A stretch of DNA of 45,899 nt from Pantoea sp. GD03673 (GCF_029844725.1 NZ_JAOCKJ010000016.1:1-45899); one strand, 5' to 3'; counted from the first letter of the stretch, positions 33,824-42,941 are shown. Numbers and translations are program-made. The notes: generated by a model not told the origin, from the sequence alone.

Positions 33824-34108
33824 ATGGCAGACTTTTATATCTCGGGTATACGCAGGGACAGTACAGGGCAGCACATTCAGTACGTTAAAATCATCAAAGC
33901 TGGCAAGGGAAATAAAGACGCCTCCATCAACTCGCGACAGTTTGTTGCCGAGCTGATAAAGGCCAGTAAGGCGACGTTTAAGACGATCACGCTTGTTAAC
34001 GGGCAGTGGGTTTATGGCGCGAATGTTCACGTCATAGACGATATTTACCTTACGACTGATCCGAATAGTACGACACGCGATAATCTCGGCAACCTGCCGG
34101 TCTTTTAA
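33824..34108 (+). CDS. DUF3892 family protein
   Basis: 94 residues: MADFYISGIRRD..., AGKGNKDASINSRQFV and WVYGANVHVIDDIYLTTDPN match the DUF3892 family, whose function is unknown. It is soluble and mixed alpha/beta in appearance. AAGGAGAG lies 5 nt before this ATG, whereas a start at 33734 would add 30 unrelated residues. It stands alone between two sugar operons, and nothing links it to either. Confidence 0.75.
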   Translation: MADFYISGIRRDSTGQHIQYVKIIKAGKGNKDASINSRQFVAELIKASKATFKTITLVNGQWVYGANVHVIDDIYLTTDPNSTTRDNLGNLPVF

Positions 34109-34120
34109 AAGTGTGCCATG

Positions 34121-34150
34121 CACAGAGCGCTTCCGGAGAAGCGCTCTGTG
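34121..34150. terminator. Bidirectional hairpin between convergent genes
   Basis: Thirteen-bp perfect stem CACAGAGCGCTTC / GAAGCGCTCTGTG with a 4-nt loop, 12 bp after the DUF3892 stop and 3 bp from the stop of the opposite SIS gene. It serves both directions. Confidence 0.8.
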
Positions 34151-34153
34151 ACG

Positions 34154-34714
34154 TCATTCAAGGTCAGCGTGCCGTGCAGCCATGGTTTTGCTGGTTTCTC
34201 CCAGCTGAGCCATCAGCTCAAGCACAATGGCATCGTAAGTTATGAAACAGAGCTGCTCAAATGCAGAGCCCATCGGCTGGGAAAATGGTACCGGATTGTG
34301 ATCGTTTTCCTTTGTCACTGCACCAGGTAAAACCAGTATGCTGCCGGCCAGTCTGGCAATTGACGAGTCTTTCTTCATGGTCACCAGCGCCACACCGACG
34401 CCACTTTCAGCAGCCTTTTGCGCGAGACTTTTAAGGCTGCCGGTTTCGCCACTGCCGGAACCAATAATCAACAGGTCACCCGGACGGGCACGTGGAGACG
34501 AAATGTCTCCCACCACGCTCACGGAGAATCCCAGATGCATTAACCGGTTAGCAAACCCCCTGATTGCAACTCCGCTGCGTCCGGCTCCCTGCAAAAAAAT
34601 GTGTCCCGCACTGCGGATCCGGGCAATCAGCTGCATCGCCTGATCCTCATCAATTTTCTGCGCATTTTGCTCTAATTCACTGAGGATGCTTCGTGTGTAT
34701 TCCTGTACGCTCAT
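34154..34714 (-). CDS. SIS-domain sugar-phosphate isomerase, 6-phospho-3-hexuloisomerase-like
   Basis: 186 residues, single SIS domain: FLQGAGRSGVAIRGFANRL, then LLIIGSGSGETGSL and a C-terminal FEQLCFITYDAIV, as in HxlB/PHI proteins that interconvert 3-hexulose-6-phosphate and fructose-6-phosphate. Its partner 3-hexulose-6-phosphate synthase (HxlA) is not recognised, so this is probably not the formaldehyde pathway; a ketohexose-phosphate isomerase step in the neighbouring PTS pathway is more likely. The start at 34714 follows GGGAG; a start at 34750 would overlap the SDR gene. Confidence 0.82.
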   Translation of the reverse strand: MSVQEYTRSILSELEQNAQKIDEDQAMQLIARIRSAGHIFLQGAGRSGVAIRGFANRLMHLGFSVSVVGDISSPRARPGDLLIIGSGSGETGSLKSLAQKAAESGVGVALVTMKKDSSIARLAGSILVLPGAVTKENDHNPVPFSQPMGSAFEQLCFITYDAIVLELMAQLGETSKTMAARHADLE

Positions 34715-34727
34715 TTTCAGCTCCCGG

Positions 34728-35480
34728 TCAGGCAATGGTACGGCCGCCATCCATAAGGATGGTCTGTCCCTGGATGTAGGAGTTTGATTTATCAGCGAGA
34801 AAAATGGCCAGGTTTGCTACGTCATCAATGGTGCCCAGGCGGCGGACCGGAATTTTTTCCAGCACTGCATCCAGATCGGCCTGCGTCGGATAGTTAACAC
34901 GCATCATTTCGCCGGTATCAATCAGGCGGGGTGCAATAGCGTTAACGTTAACGCCTCTCGGTCCCAGCTCTTTTGCCAGGCCGCGGATAAGCCCCTCCCC
35001 GCCTGCTTTGCTCGCCGGATAGCTCACGCCGCCGCCGGTTCCTGACAGCGCTGAACCGGAAGAAATGTATACAATTGATCCCTGATTGGTGAGAAAATCA
35101 TCGTAAAAAGCCTTAACGGTATTGAACAAGCCGGTCAGATTGATGGAGAGGGTCTTATTCCACTCCTCAAAAGAGATATCACTGACCCGGTTAGCGAAGG
35201 CTACACCTGCATTCAGCACCAGAACGTCGATGCGGCCATACGCTGCAAAAACCTTATTACGCGCATCGACCAGAGCCTTCGGGTCAGATACATCCGTTCT
35301 GATGAAAAGTGATTTTACATCGGCGGACGTCAGTTCTTCAGCGGTTCTGATACCGTTGGCTTCATTGTAATCAGCGATGACGGTATGGGCACCACGATCC
35401 GCGAACTGTTTTGCAATCCCTTTTCCGATACCGTGCGCACCGCCGGTGATAAACACAACCTTTCCTGCAAAATTACCCAT
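34728..35480 (-). CDS. Short-chain dehydrogenase/reductase, polyol- or sugar-phosphate-type
   Basis: About 250 residues from MGNFAGK. NAD(P) motif ITGGAHGIGKGI, NAGVAFAN, then SSGSALSGTG and YPASKAG with the catalytic Tyr and Lys, and the C-terminal GQTILMDGGRT. Its place in a PTS operon suggests oxidation of an imported polyol phosphate to a ketose phosphate. ATG 35480 is 9 nt after AGGAG; ATG 35486 is only 3 nt from it and adds two residues. The SIS gene starts 13 bp downstream. Confidence 0.88.
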   Translation of the reverse strand: MGNFAGKVVFITGGAHGIGKGIAKQFADRGAHTVIADYNEANGIRTAEELTSADVKSLFIRTDVSDPKALVDARNKVFAAYGRIDVLVLNAGVAFANRVSDISFEEWNKTLSINLTGLFNTVKAFYDDFLTNQGSIVYISSGSALSGTGGGVSYPASKAGGEGLIRGLAKELGPRGVNVNAIAPRLIDTGEMMRVNYPTQADLDAVLEKIPVRRLGTIDDVANLAIFLADKSNSYIQGQTILMDGGRTIA

Positions 35481-35584
35481 CAGCATTTTCTCCTGAATTT
35501 TTACGACCAGGAAGGACGTTCCCAGCCGGATGACCTGAATCACGACTGCTTATGCAATCAACTTTTCTTTGATAAAGGCTTAAA

Positions 35585-36229
35585 TCAGTTCATAGCAGCT
35601 TTTAATTCCCGGTAGCTCGATTCCGGGTTCGCATTAAACAGCGCGCCGCCGACGACAATTAAATCCGCACCGGCTTCCCGGACTTTTTTTGCTATTGCAA
35701 GGTTAATGCCGCCATCGACTTCAATCAGGATATTCCGGTCGGCGATCATTTCCCGTGTATTCCTGATTTTCTCCAGGCTTTTTTCAATAAAGACCTGGCC
35801 TGGCTGTCCCGGATTAATGGTCATGATGAGAATGTAATCGATATCGTCCAGCAGATAGGTCAGTACGTTTTCAGGCGTACCCGGATTAATTACCACCCCG
35901 GCTTTACGTCCGGCCTGGCGGATCTTCTGTAAAATAAAATGCACGTGCGGAGTTGATTCATAATGTACGGAAATCATTTCTGCACCGGTACTGATAACGT
36001 CATCAATATGTCTTTGCGGATCTGCCAGCATCATATGTACATCAAATTTCATTTTGCTGACCTTTTTCATTGCGGATATCTGGTTCGGACCAAATGCGAT
36101 ATTACTGACATAAGAACCGTCCATTAAATCAACGTGCAGTATGTCGGTATTTTCATTTTCCAGAAACCGGATCTCATCCTGCAGTCGCAGGATATTTGCC
36201 CCGAAAATTGACGGTAAAATCTGTGCCAT
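35585..36229 (-). CDS. Ribulose-phosphate 3-epimerase-family enzyme (Rpe/AlsE-like)
   Basis: 214 residues, TIM barrel. Metal and catalytic residues are seen in ILHVDLMDGSYV, KFDVHMMLADP, and ILIEVDGGIN; the phosphate loop is VVGGALF. The NPGQPGQVFIEKSLEKI loop is closer to D-allulose-6-phosphate 3-epimerase (AlsE) types than to housekeeping Rpe, so C3 epimerisation of a ketohexose-6-phosphate to fructose-6-phosphate is a reasonable role. Fourth gene of the leftward PTS operon, 24 bp after the IIC gene. Confidence 0.88.
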   Translation of the reverse strand: MAQILPSIFGANILRLQDEIRFLENENTDILHVDLMDGSYVSNIAFGPNQISAMKKVSKMKFDVHMMLADPQRHIDDVISTGAEMISVHYESTPHVHFILQKIRQAGRKAGVVINPGTPENVLTYLLDDIDYILIMTINPGQPGQVFIEKSLEKIRNTREMIADRNILIEVDGGINLAIAKKVREAGADLIVVGGALFNANPESSYRELKAAMN

Positions 36230-36253
36230 GGTAAGTAAACCTCATTGTTCAAA

Positions 36254-37507
36254 TCAGTGGAATACCGTGCTCAGCCAGTACGTCAGTACTTCCCACGGGC
36301 CGGTCAGTACAAAGTCAGTGCCCTGCCCCTGTAAACCCACGCCGGCACCGTGCAGGAACTGCGTTGCGCCTGGCGCCACATAGCCGCCTAAATACATAAC
36401 AACAATGCTGAACAGTAAGGTGGAGATAACGGCGCGGATGACGTTTCCGTTACTGGCCATCACGGTCATAGTTGTCATATAGATGATCGACATCAGCACA
36501 CCGATGGGAAAAATCATGATGCCCGGAAATACCAGTGCGCAGAGCATGGTCAGCGGAATGGTGATAACGGTAACGGTAACGGTGGCCGGATCGCCCAGCG
36601 CCAGCGCACAGTCCATACCAATGTTCAACTCTGCGTCCTTGCCCATTTGCTTCTGCATAATTTCTTTGGCGCTTTTGCCAATCGGAGACAGACCTTCCAT
36701 CAGCACGCCCACAACTTTGGGCAGCAGTACCATGACTGCGGCAACACCCATTGCCATGGGCACAATAGTTGTCACGGGCTGACGGGTCAGGATCCCGAGC
36801 AGGCACCCGACCATGACGCCAATAATGGCGGGCTCACCAAATACTCCCAGTCGTTTCTGCACGCTTTCCAAGTCGAGGTCGAGTCTGTTCAGGCCAGGAA
36901 TGACGTCGATAATTTTATTGACCAGCAGCGCAAAAGGTAATGTCCAGCCAATGTGGATCATGGTGGTGCAGGTCGTTCCTTCCAGACCGTAGTATTTCTG
37001 CCAGCGGGGAGCTATTAAATCACCGATAAACAGCGCGATGACGCTCAGGGCCACGGCTACGCCAAAACCGATAAAGAAACTGTCAAACACGAAGTAAGCC
37101 AGCGCACCAGGAACGAGGAAGTGCATATAGTTCCAGATATCCACGTTAAGCGTTCTGGTTAACTTCAGGCGAACAAGGAGCAGGTTAAGAATGATGCCGA
37201 CAGGCACAACCAGAGCCGCAAATGGTGCAACCCATGCCGCTGCGCCTACTGCGGGCCATCCAATATCAGCAACGGTAAACCCGCTGCCAATTTTCGAATA
37301 ATAGGCGATAGCAGGCTGCAGGGAGGTGCTCAGCAGGTTAACAACCAGACCCAGTCCGATAAAGCCGATACCGACGGTAATGCCTGATTTGATGGCCGCT
37401 CCGACTTTCATGCGGAAAACCAGGCCTAAAATAAAGATGACAAGTGGCAGGATAGCGGTAGCACCCATACCTGTTATCGTCAGCATTATGCTTTTTAACA
37501 TTTCCAT
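36254..37507 (-). CDS. PTS system galactitol-type IIC permease
   Basis: 417 residues with about ten hydrophobic segments. The conserved region GMDCALALGDPATVTVTVITIPLT is typical of the GatC/SgcC family, as is the long hydrophobic start (ITGMGATAILPLVIFILGLVF). It carries a polyol or related sugar across the inner membrane and phosphorylates it together with IIB and IIA. Substrate is unknown; galactitol-type systems include arabinitol, ribitol and other alditols. GAGGG is 7 nt before the ATG. Confidence 0.9.
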   Translation of the reverse strand: MEMLKSIMLTITGMGATAILPLVIFILGLVFRMKVGAAIKSGITVGIGFIGLGLVVNLLSTSLQPAIAYYSKIGSGFTVADIGWPAVGAAAWVAPFAALVVPVGIILNLLLVRLKLTRTLNVDIWNYMHFLVPGALAYFVFDSFFIGFGVAVALSVIALFIGDLIAPRWQKYYGLEGTTCTTMIHIGWTLPFALLVNKIIDVIPGLNRLDLDLESVQKRLGVFGEPAIIGVMVGCLLGILTRQPVTTIVPMAMGVAAVMVLLPKVVGVLMEGLSPIGKSAKEIMQKQMGKDAELNIGMDCALALGDPATVTVTVITIPLTMLCALVFPGIMIFPIGVLMSIIYMTTMTVMASNGNVIRAVISTLLFSIVVMYLGGYVAPGATQFLHGAGVGLQGQGTDFVLTGPWEVLTYWLSTVFH

Positions 37508-37530
37508 CCTGATACCCTCTTAATCTGTTA

Positions 37531-37824
37531 TTATTTCCGGGTCAGATCAGTTAGTAATTCACCAGGTTTTTTTCGCAACACGCCTTCATTAATGCCGGTG
37601 ATAAAACCCGCGACACTCATGTGAGGCTTGCCCATATCACCTTTATAATTATTCGTTGTTAAAACAACGTCGGCATGCTGCAATTCTGAAGGCAGTTCTG
37701 ACATGCTGCATTTATTTATTTTGTACTGAGAGATTCCGTATTCAGCACAAACAGATTTAACCTCATCAGCAGCAAGTGTTGAGGTGGCGACTCCGCTTCC
37801 GCAGGCGACAAGAATAGTAATCAT
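37531..37824 (-). CDS. PTS system IIB component (galactitol type)
   Basis: 97 residues, MITILVACGSGVATSTLAADEV, with the phosphorylated cysteine C8 in the P-loop-like ACGSGVATS. It receives phosphate from IIA and gives it to the substrate bound by IIC. The gene is 23 bp before the IIC gene and 18 bp after the IIA gene in the same transcription unit. Confidence 0.92.
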   Translation of the reverse strand: MITILVACGSGVATSTLAADEVKSVCAEYGISQYKINKCSMSELPSELQHADVVLTTNNYKGDMGKPHMSVAGFITGINEGVLRKKPGELLTDLTRK

Positions 37825-37842
37825 AATTTTGCTCCGGTAAGG

Positions 37843-38292
37843 TTATTGCATGATTTCTGAAATAAATAATGCTTCAGCTTTTTCAGACGGCAGTTCCAGG
37901 AGATTCTGATAGAAACCTTTGTCCTGCAGCTTGCTGAACAGGGATTTCAACAGCTGCAACTGATTAGACGGGTTGGTTACCACTAAATTGATGACAAGTC
38001 GTACCGGTAATTTATCATCGCCATCAGCCTGACCGACCTCAACGGGCTCAGGCAGACGAATAATGTAAACAGAAGGTGTGTTGGCATGCGTACTGTCACA
38101 GTGCGGGATCGCCACAGAATAGCCATCAAGCAAAATACCCGTCGGGTACATGGCTTCACGCTCGCGTAGTGCCTCCAGATAGGTATCCTTCACTGTCCCC
38201 GCAGCATTCTGCCGTTCATTAATATGCTGCAGCACCTCGTCATAGCTTTTGAAGTCGGCGCCATCGGTGACGCTGATAAGTACTGTATTCAT
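37843..38292 (-). CDS. PTS system IIA component (fructose/galactitol type)
   Basis: 149 residues of the PTS_EIIA_2 fold. Active-site histidine H64 lies in GYSVAIPHCDSTHA. It takes phosphate from HPr and passes it to IIB. First gene of the leftward operon; GGGAG precedes the ATG by 5 nt, and the regulator's palindromes begin 22 bp upstream. Confidence 0.92.
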   Translation of the reverse strand: MNTVLISVTDGADFKSYDEVLQHINERQNAAGTVKDTYLEALREREAMYPTGILLDGYSVAIPHCDSTHANTPSVYIIRLPEPVEVGQADGDDKLPVRLVINLVVTNPSNQLQLLKSLFSKLQDKGFYQNLLELPSEKAEALFISEIMQ

Positions 38293-38314
38293 AATTTCTC
38301 CCGGTAACCTTTAG

Positions 38315-38455
38315 ATGCTCAAATGAGCATTAAAATATGTACACATGAGCATTTATAGCATGCCGGCGTTTAGCGGTAACAAGCAGAGAGCAAAAGTTAT
38401 AGGTCGATCACAGTAATAAACAATTGAGCTAAATATAAAATGCTCACATGAGCAT
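38315..38455 (-). promoter_or_regulatory. Control region of the PTS operon with repeated ATGCTC...GAGCAT palindromes
   Basis: Full palindromes ATGCTCAAATGAGCAT at 38315-38330 and ATGCTCACATGAGCAT at 38440-38455, and a half-site CATGAGCAT at 38344-38352. The two full sites are 125 bp apart, about 12 helical turns, which would suit DNA looping. A possible leftward -10, TATAAA (38357-38352), lies between them. The neighbouring SorC-type regulator is the obvious binder. The stretch 38456-38682 shows no further feature. Confidence 0.65.
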
Positions 38456-38682
38456 ATGGCTGAATGCTATATGACCATCTATTTGTCTCAACTTGCTGAA
38501 TTAAAAGGAAATATATCTGTTACGGCTGTTCTGCTGTTTCGTAAGGTCTCTTTGCGGAAGCGCTTGGAATCCTAGAGGGATAATTGAGCGGGCGTCCTGA
38601 CAACTGCAGGCGTAATGCGCGGAAATCTGACCGTATGGACTTTTCGCGAAGCTGAGCCACTGTTGCTGCGTCGTGAAATTTC

Positions 38683-38708
38683 AAAAAGAGGGGCGCCTGC
38701 AGCGCCCC
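38683..38708 (-). terminator. Terminator of the regulator gene
   Basis: On the minus strand GGGGCGC-TGCAG-GCGCCCC followed by CTCTTTTT, 35 bp after the regulator stop. Confidence 0.85.
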
Positions 38709-38742
38709 GTATTGAAAGAGAAACCAGTTTTTTCCTGACTTA

Positions 38743-39711
38743 TCAGGGACTGACCAGCTTTACCGCTGTATCAAAGTCGGTGATCAGCACATCAAGAAGG
38801 CCTGATTTAAGAGAGGCTACGATACCTTCATACTTCTGCTCTCCTCCCGCCACGCCAATCACTGTTTTCGCGCTTCGCAGTTGCTCTGTGGAAATACCGA
38901 ATCCCAGCCGGCTTATCGGGCTGTCAAGGATCTCCCCTTTGCTGTTGACGAGCGTGATGCAAACATCAGCTGCAATGTCGTCACGGAAAAGTGGTGTCTG
39001 CCATTCTTCGGGAAAAATGTCGCACAGGCTGGACGAGCCGGTTTTCCACGCGCCAATACCAGTAATAACGACGTCCAGGCATGAATAATACTGCTGGGTG
39101 TCAACCACTGCAGGATCGCTGGCCAGCTTTTCTGCCAGACTTTCATCATCAACCCACATGGGGACATACATAGGATGTGCCTTTCCCTGAGAGATAGCTG
39201 CCAGCCGGTGTATCAGGTCTATCGGACCCTGACTGAATTCAATACCCGGATGTACGCCTGAAAGCTGTACAATATCTAAAGCAGGGAGGCTGGTCAGCTG
39301 ACTCACGGTACTGGACAGAACTCGCCCCCAGGCAATACCCACCTTCATACCCCCGGTCAGGTAATTGCCCAGATAGCTGGCTGTGATACCACCCAGCTTC
39401 TCATTTAGTTCTTCCTGGCTGTTCCAGGATTCTGATACAGAAAGCACGACGGCTTTTTGCAGGCCGTATTTCTCGCAGATATTATGGGCCACTTCTTCAT
39501 CAAGCATCTGCTGTTTGGGAAAAAGGAACTTAACGTATTCCTGTTCGATCGCCTCATCGATCAGGCGCGCGGCCTTGAATCGTGAGATCTCAAGCTCTTC
39601 GGCAATTTCTGTTTTGGTCTTCATCTCAACAAAATAACGGCGAACGACCAGAGAATAGATATAGCGGGGGTCATAACCTGACCAGCGGCTATTTTTTATA
39701 CGTTTAGGCAT
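38743..39711 (-). CDS. SorC-family sugar-binding transcriptional regulator
   Basis: 322 residues. N-terminal helix-turn-helix (TKTEIAEELEISRFKAARLIDEA, about 33-55) followed by the SorC sugar-phosphate-binding domain (VGIAWGRVLSSTVSQL; GIGAWKTGSSSL; AAADVC-type stretch; VIGVAGGEQKYEGIVASL). Such proteins respond to phosphorylated sugars or polyols and control the adjacent PTS operon. It is transcribed in the same direction as the operon but closed by its own terminator, so it is a separate unit. The family usually acts as a tetramer binding repeated palindromes, as seen at 38315-38455. Confidence 0.92.
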   Translation of the reverse strand: MPKRIKNSRWSGYDPRYIYSLVVRRYFVEMKTKTEIAEELEISRFKAARLIDEAIEQEYVKFLFPKQQMLDEEVAHNICEKYGLQKAVVLSVSESWNSQEELNEKLGGITASYLGNYLTGGMKVGIAWGRVLSSTVSQLTSLPALDIVQLSGVHPGIEFSQGPIDLIHRLAAISQGKAHPMYVPMWVDDESLAEKLASDPAVVDTQQYYSCLDVVITGIGAWKTGSSSLCDIFPEEWQTPLFRDDIAADVCITLVNSKGEILDSPISRLGFGISTEQLRSAKTVIGVAGGEQKYEGIVASLKSGLLDVLITDFDTAVKLVSP

Positions 39712-40164
39712 GGCTAATTCCGTTTTAATCGAAAGGAAATATCACAAAGGTTAACCTGTTGCCCCTGATTTTAATCAAAAGAGTACACTTTTTTATGCTC
39801 GTTTGGTATTTACTGGAGTGCTTATCTTACTGCTGTGTGATGGGCAACACGTATACTGTATCTGGTTGGTAAAGCTGGCTGGTATTTTACCTGCGCGTCC
39901 GGCTGCCACAGGTATACCTTAGAGACGGTATCCATGATAAAGGTTTGAAAACAGGTTGCCCGAAATGACCTTTCTTGAGTAAAGCAGTACCGCACTGGCA
40001 GTATGAATGTAACTAATTAAACAAGCTGTTTTTTTACATGTTTCACAGATTAAGGTTAGAAGTGTTTTGCACAGTGTATGTCCGGCAATCAGATACGGCC
40101 CATAGCCCGTTCTGTCACCGCCAGGTTACAGAAATCACAGGCGCTAATTTCGGTAAAACGATTA
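39712..40164. other. Intergenic region between regulator and MFS gene
   Basis: It must contain divergent promoters for the regulator and the MFS gene. No repeat or clear hexamer pair was recognised. In-frame codons run from 40078 into the MFS gene. Confidence 0.4.
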
Positions 40165-41370
40165 ATGAATATCAGCAAAAAGCCTTCCCGTGAACTTCAT
40201 AAATCATCTGCTACTCCTGAAGGGGAAAAGTCCAGGTCGTTCATCAGATGGCTTCTTTCATCAGCTTTCCTGAGTTTTCCACAGGCTGCAGGCCCCATTG
40301 CATTCTCATTGCTTGCACTCAGTATCACAGGCGATAGCAGAGGCGGGGCAGCGATGATCCTTGCCATGACGATTGCTCAGGTTATTGGCGTGATCCCGTT
40401 CACACGCCTGGGGAACCGCTTTAACTCGGTCACTTACTTCCAGCTACTGACGCTTACTCGTTCTGTGGCTTTACTCTGCATAGTACTGGCATCATGGTAT
40501 AAATTGCCTTTTACGGTATTAGTCATACTTGCCAGCCTGGCCGGACTGGTAAATGGTGCAGCTCAGGGATATTTAAGGGTGATACTAAACCACGTGGTTA
40601 ACGCAAACCGTTTACCACGTGGGCTGGGTATGGCAGCGACTCTGAATGAGATGGTTTTTGTTCTGGCTCCCGTGGCCGCATCAGGACTGGGAAGCATCTC
40701 CCCGGTGTTTTCTCTGCTTGTCATTACCGCTCTGGGTATACTTCCCGCTATTCTCATTCCCCGGCTTAATATCCGGAGCTCACCTTCCGTGGTTAAAACC
40801 CAACAAAGAGCACTGACAAGACCGGTTGCTTTGGTGCTTATATGCTCTACTGCAGCTGAGGCAACCGTCGCCGCCGTTGAGATAGGTGCCGTGGCGTTAG
40901 CCCTGAGCTTTCGGTATGAGCCATTTTATGCCATTTTTTTCACCGTTCCCTTGTGCCTTGCCTCTGTCATGGGAGGAGTCTGGGTCAGTATCCGCAACCG
41001 GATGTCTGCACCCGGCACAGTACTTTTACATCTGTGCCTGATGATGCTAGGGGCTTTGATGGTTACTGTTAATTTCTCCGTCATTACAACCATTGTGGGT
41101 GTGATGTGTATTGGCTCTGTCATTGCCCCACTTGGAACACATTTTTCGCTTGTACTTGATGAAATGTCTCCTCCGCATTTGAAAGCCGAGGTCTTCGCCT
41201 TACTGCGAACCTCCAATGCCATGGGTGTGATATTTGCGAGTGCCCTTCTGACTGTTACATCGCTGTCATTATCACTGTTAATGATTACGATTTTTATTGG
41301 GATAGTCGCTTCAGGAATGGCTGTTACAGTGCTGGGTAAGAAAAGCGTGATTGAGACTGATTGTGAATAA
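40165..41370 (+). CDS. MFS transporter
   Basis: 401 residues from ATG 40165, with about eleven or twelve hydrophobic segments (FPQAAGPIAFSLLALSIT at TM1; VIGVIPFTRLGNRF at the loop after TM2). The shape resembles drug or metabolite efflux carriers of the major facilitator class. The reading frame also has an ATG at 40078, which would add 29 basic residues; neither start has a strong ribosome site. Substrate is not evident, and it is not clearly linked to the neighbouring sugar operon. Confidence 0.78.
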   Translation: MNISKKPSRELHKSSATPEGEKSRSFIRWLLSSAFLSFPQAAGPIAFSLLALSITGDSRGGAAMILAMTIAQVIGVIPFTRLGNRFNSVTYFQLLTLTRSVALLCIVLASWYKLPFTVLVILASLAGLVNGAAQGYLRVILNHVVNANRLPRGLGMAATLNEMVFVLAPVAASGLGSISPVFSLLVITALGILPAILIPRLNIRSSPSVVKTQQRALTRPVALVLICSTAAEATVAAVEIGAVALALSFRYEPFYAIFFTVPLCLASVMGGVWVSIRNRMSAPGTVLLHLCLMMLGALMVTVNFSVITTIVGVMCIGSVIAPLGTHFSLVLDEMSPPHLKAEVFALLRTSNAMGVIFASALLTVTSLSLSLLMITIFIGIVASGMAVTVLGKKSVIETDCE

Positions 41371-41532
41371 CGCCTCAAACAGTAGGGCTCATTGCTTAAT
41401 CAAAGACATAGCACATTTAAGATAATTATCAGAAGATTAGTAAGAATATAACCGGCAAATGACTGTCATTTATTAAGCCTACAGAAAAGCATTTATCTGC
41501 TTCTGGTACGAAACAGACCAGTGTACTTGAAG

Positions 41533-41568
41533 GTCCGCTATGAGCGAAAAGCGGACGTTGTCCGCTTT
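41533..41568. repeat. GTCCGCT inverted repeat, copy 1 (also terminator of the leftward MFS gene)
   Basis: GTCCGCT (41533) faces AAGCGGAC (41549-41556), and the latter pairs again with GTCCGCTTT (41560-41568). The second stem, AAAGCGGA/TCCGCTTT, is followed by T residues on the minus strand, 56 bp after the MFS stop, so it can terminate that gene. A related 24-bp unit is at 45617. Confidence 0.65.
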
Positions 41569-41623
41569 GGTACAGAGTTGAATTTACTTACTTCACTTTG
41601 GGCCTGTCAGATAAGTCCTGTAT

Positions 41624-42832
41624 TTAACTGTTTATGTCGTCGGGGCTGGCTACCTGAACCCGGGTTGCGACCAGGCTGGCAGCGAGAATGAAGACCAGGC
41701 AAATCAGTGCCTGTATTCTGAGAGTGACGTGATGATCAATCAGCACACCCATGATGACCGGGGAAGCGCCGCTGGCAAGCACAGTACCTGCCTCAACGGC
41801 AGATCGCACTTTTGCCAGCTGCGCGGAGCCAAACAGCTGCACCCACAGCGCGGTCGCCAGCGTGGACGCAATGGCTGACGATACGCCGGTCATTATGAGA
41901 TAAAACGGCGTGACCCACTGACTGCTGCTGAGCCACAGCGCCAGCATGCTAGCGCCCTGCGGCAGCAGAAACCACGGCAACAGACGGCGTGGCGTCATCC
42001 GGTCTATCAGCGGACCAAATGATAACAGGGAAACCGCCTGCGTTATCGCGTAGGCAATAAACCACCCTGCAACCCACGACAGTGCCCATCCTTTCTCCTC
42101 TGCCAGGCGCGCCTGATGGAAAAAGAAGCCCGTAGTGATGAAAGGTGACGCCAGCACTGCGGGCAGAGCAAGAAGCAGATTCCGGTTCTTCCAGACTGAC
42201 GCTTCGCGAACCTTCTCTGCGCCCCGCTTTCTGAACGTCCGCAGCGGCTTTTCGGCAGCGCGCGGAAGGCAGCTGACAGCCAGCGCAACGCCGGCAATCA
42301 GAACCACAGCGTTTATCAGCCAGGCAATGCGCCATCCCGTCAGATAGTTAATCTGCACAGCAGCCAACGGAAACAGCGCCTGCGCCAGTGACAGGCCCAG
42401 CGCGATGGCGCCCAGCGCCTTGCCGGCATCAAGCGGAAACTGGCGCGCAGTCGCCGTCAGGGCGGTATGCACCATCAGCCCCTGCCCGCCGAGGCGAAGC
42501 AGGTAAAAGCCTGCACAAAGCATCCATGCCGCCTGCGCGCCGGAGACCAGCAGGCACGCCGTTATCAGCAGCAGGGTAACGGCCAGGGTGAAGCGACGGG
42601 TGGTGGTGTAATCAATCATCCGGCCTGCCCAGGTCAGCGTGACGGCACTCATCACGGTGCCGGCGGCATAAAGGCCGCCCAGCCCGCCGTCGCTGAGCCC
42701 GAATGCCTGACGCAGGTCCTGCCCGTAAAGCGATACGAAATAAGTCTGTCCGAAACTCGACATTGCCATCAGTATCGCGGCAAAAGCCAGATGGCTGCCG
42801 TGCTGATACATAAAGCGAAACAGCTGACGCAT
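41624..42832 (-). CDS. MFS transporter
   Basis: 402 residues from MRQLFRFMYQHG; about twelve hydrophobic segments. Typical MFS features are SFGQTYFVSLYGQDLRQAFGLSDGGLGGLYAAGT, WAGRMIDYTTTRR in the loop between TM2 and TM3, and LSFGPLIDRMTPRR in the matching loop of the second half. AGGGA precedes this ATG; a frame from 42868 adds 12 unlikely residues. It may be in the same leftward unit as SulP and UspA, but a terminator lies between. Substrate unknown. Confidence 0.85.
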   Translation of the reverse strand: MRQLFRFMYQHGSHLAFAAILMAMSSFGQTYFVSLYGQDLRQAFGLSDGGLGGLYAAGTVMSAVTLTWAGRMIDYTTTRRFTLAVTLLLITACLLVSGAQAAWMLCAGFYLLRLGGQGLMVHTALTATARQFPLDAGKALGAIALGLSLAQALFPLAAVQINYLTGWRIAWLINAVVLIAGVALAVSCLPRAAEKPLRTFRKRGAEKVREASVWKNRNLLLALPAVLASPFITTGFFFHQARLAEEKGWALSWVAGWFIAYAITQAVSLLSFGPLIDRMTPRRLLPWFLLPQGASMLALWLSSSQWVTPFYLIMTGVSSAIASTLATALWVQLFGSAQLAKVRSAVEAGTVLASGASPVIMGVLIDHHVTLRIQALICLVFILAASLVATRVQVASPDDINS

Positions 42833-42910
42833 GGTATTCCCTGAGCGCGGCTGACAAAGGAGCCGCACAAATGAACTGCTCTGGGACTGATGTTCCGGAG
42901 GCGCGTTATG

Positions 42911-42934
42911 AAAAGGGCCCGCGATTGCAGGCCC
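42911..42934 (-). terminator. Terminator after the UspA gene
   Basis: On the minus strand GGGCC...GGCCC followed by TTTT, 8 bp after the UspA stop. It should separate the SulP-UspA pair from the MFS gene. Confidence 0.65.
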
Positions 42935-42941
42935 GTAAAGT

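Noticed and set aside
34154..34714. Ribulose-monophosphate formaldehyde pathway
   Set aside because: The HxlB-like gene is present, but the Rpe-like protein has the epimerase metal site and not the HxlA pattern.
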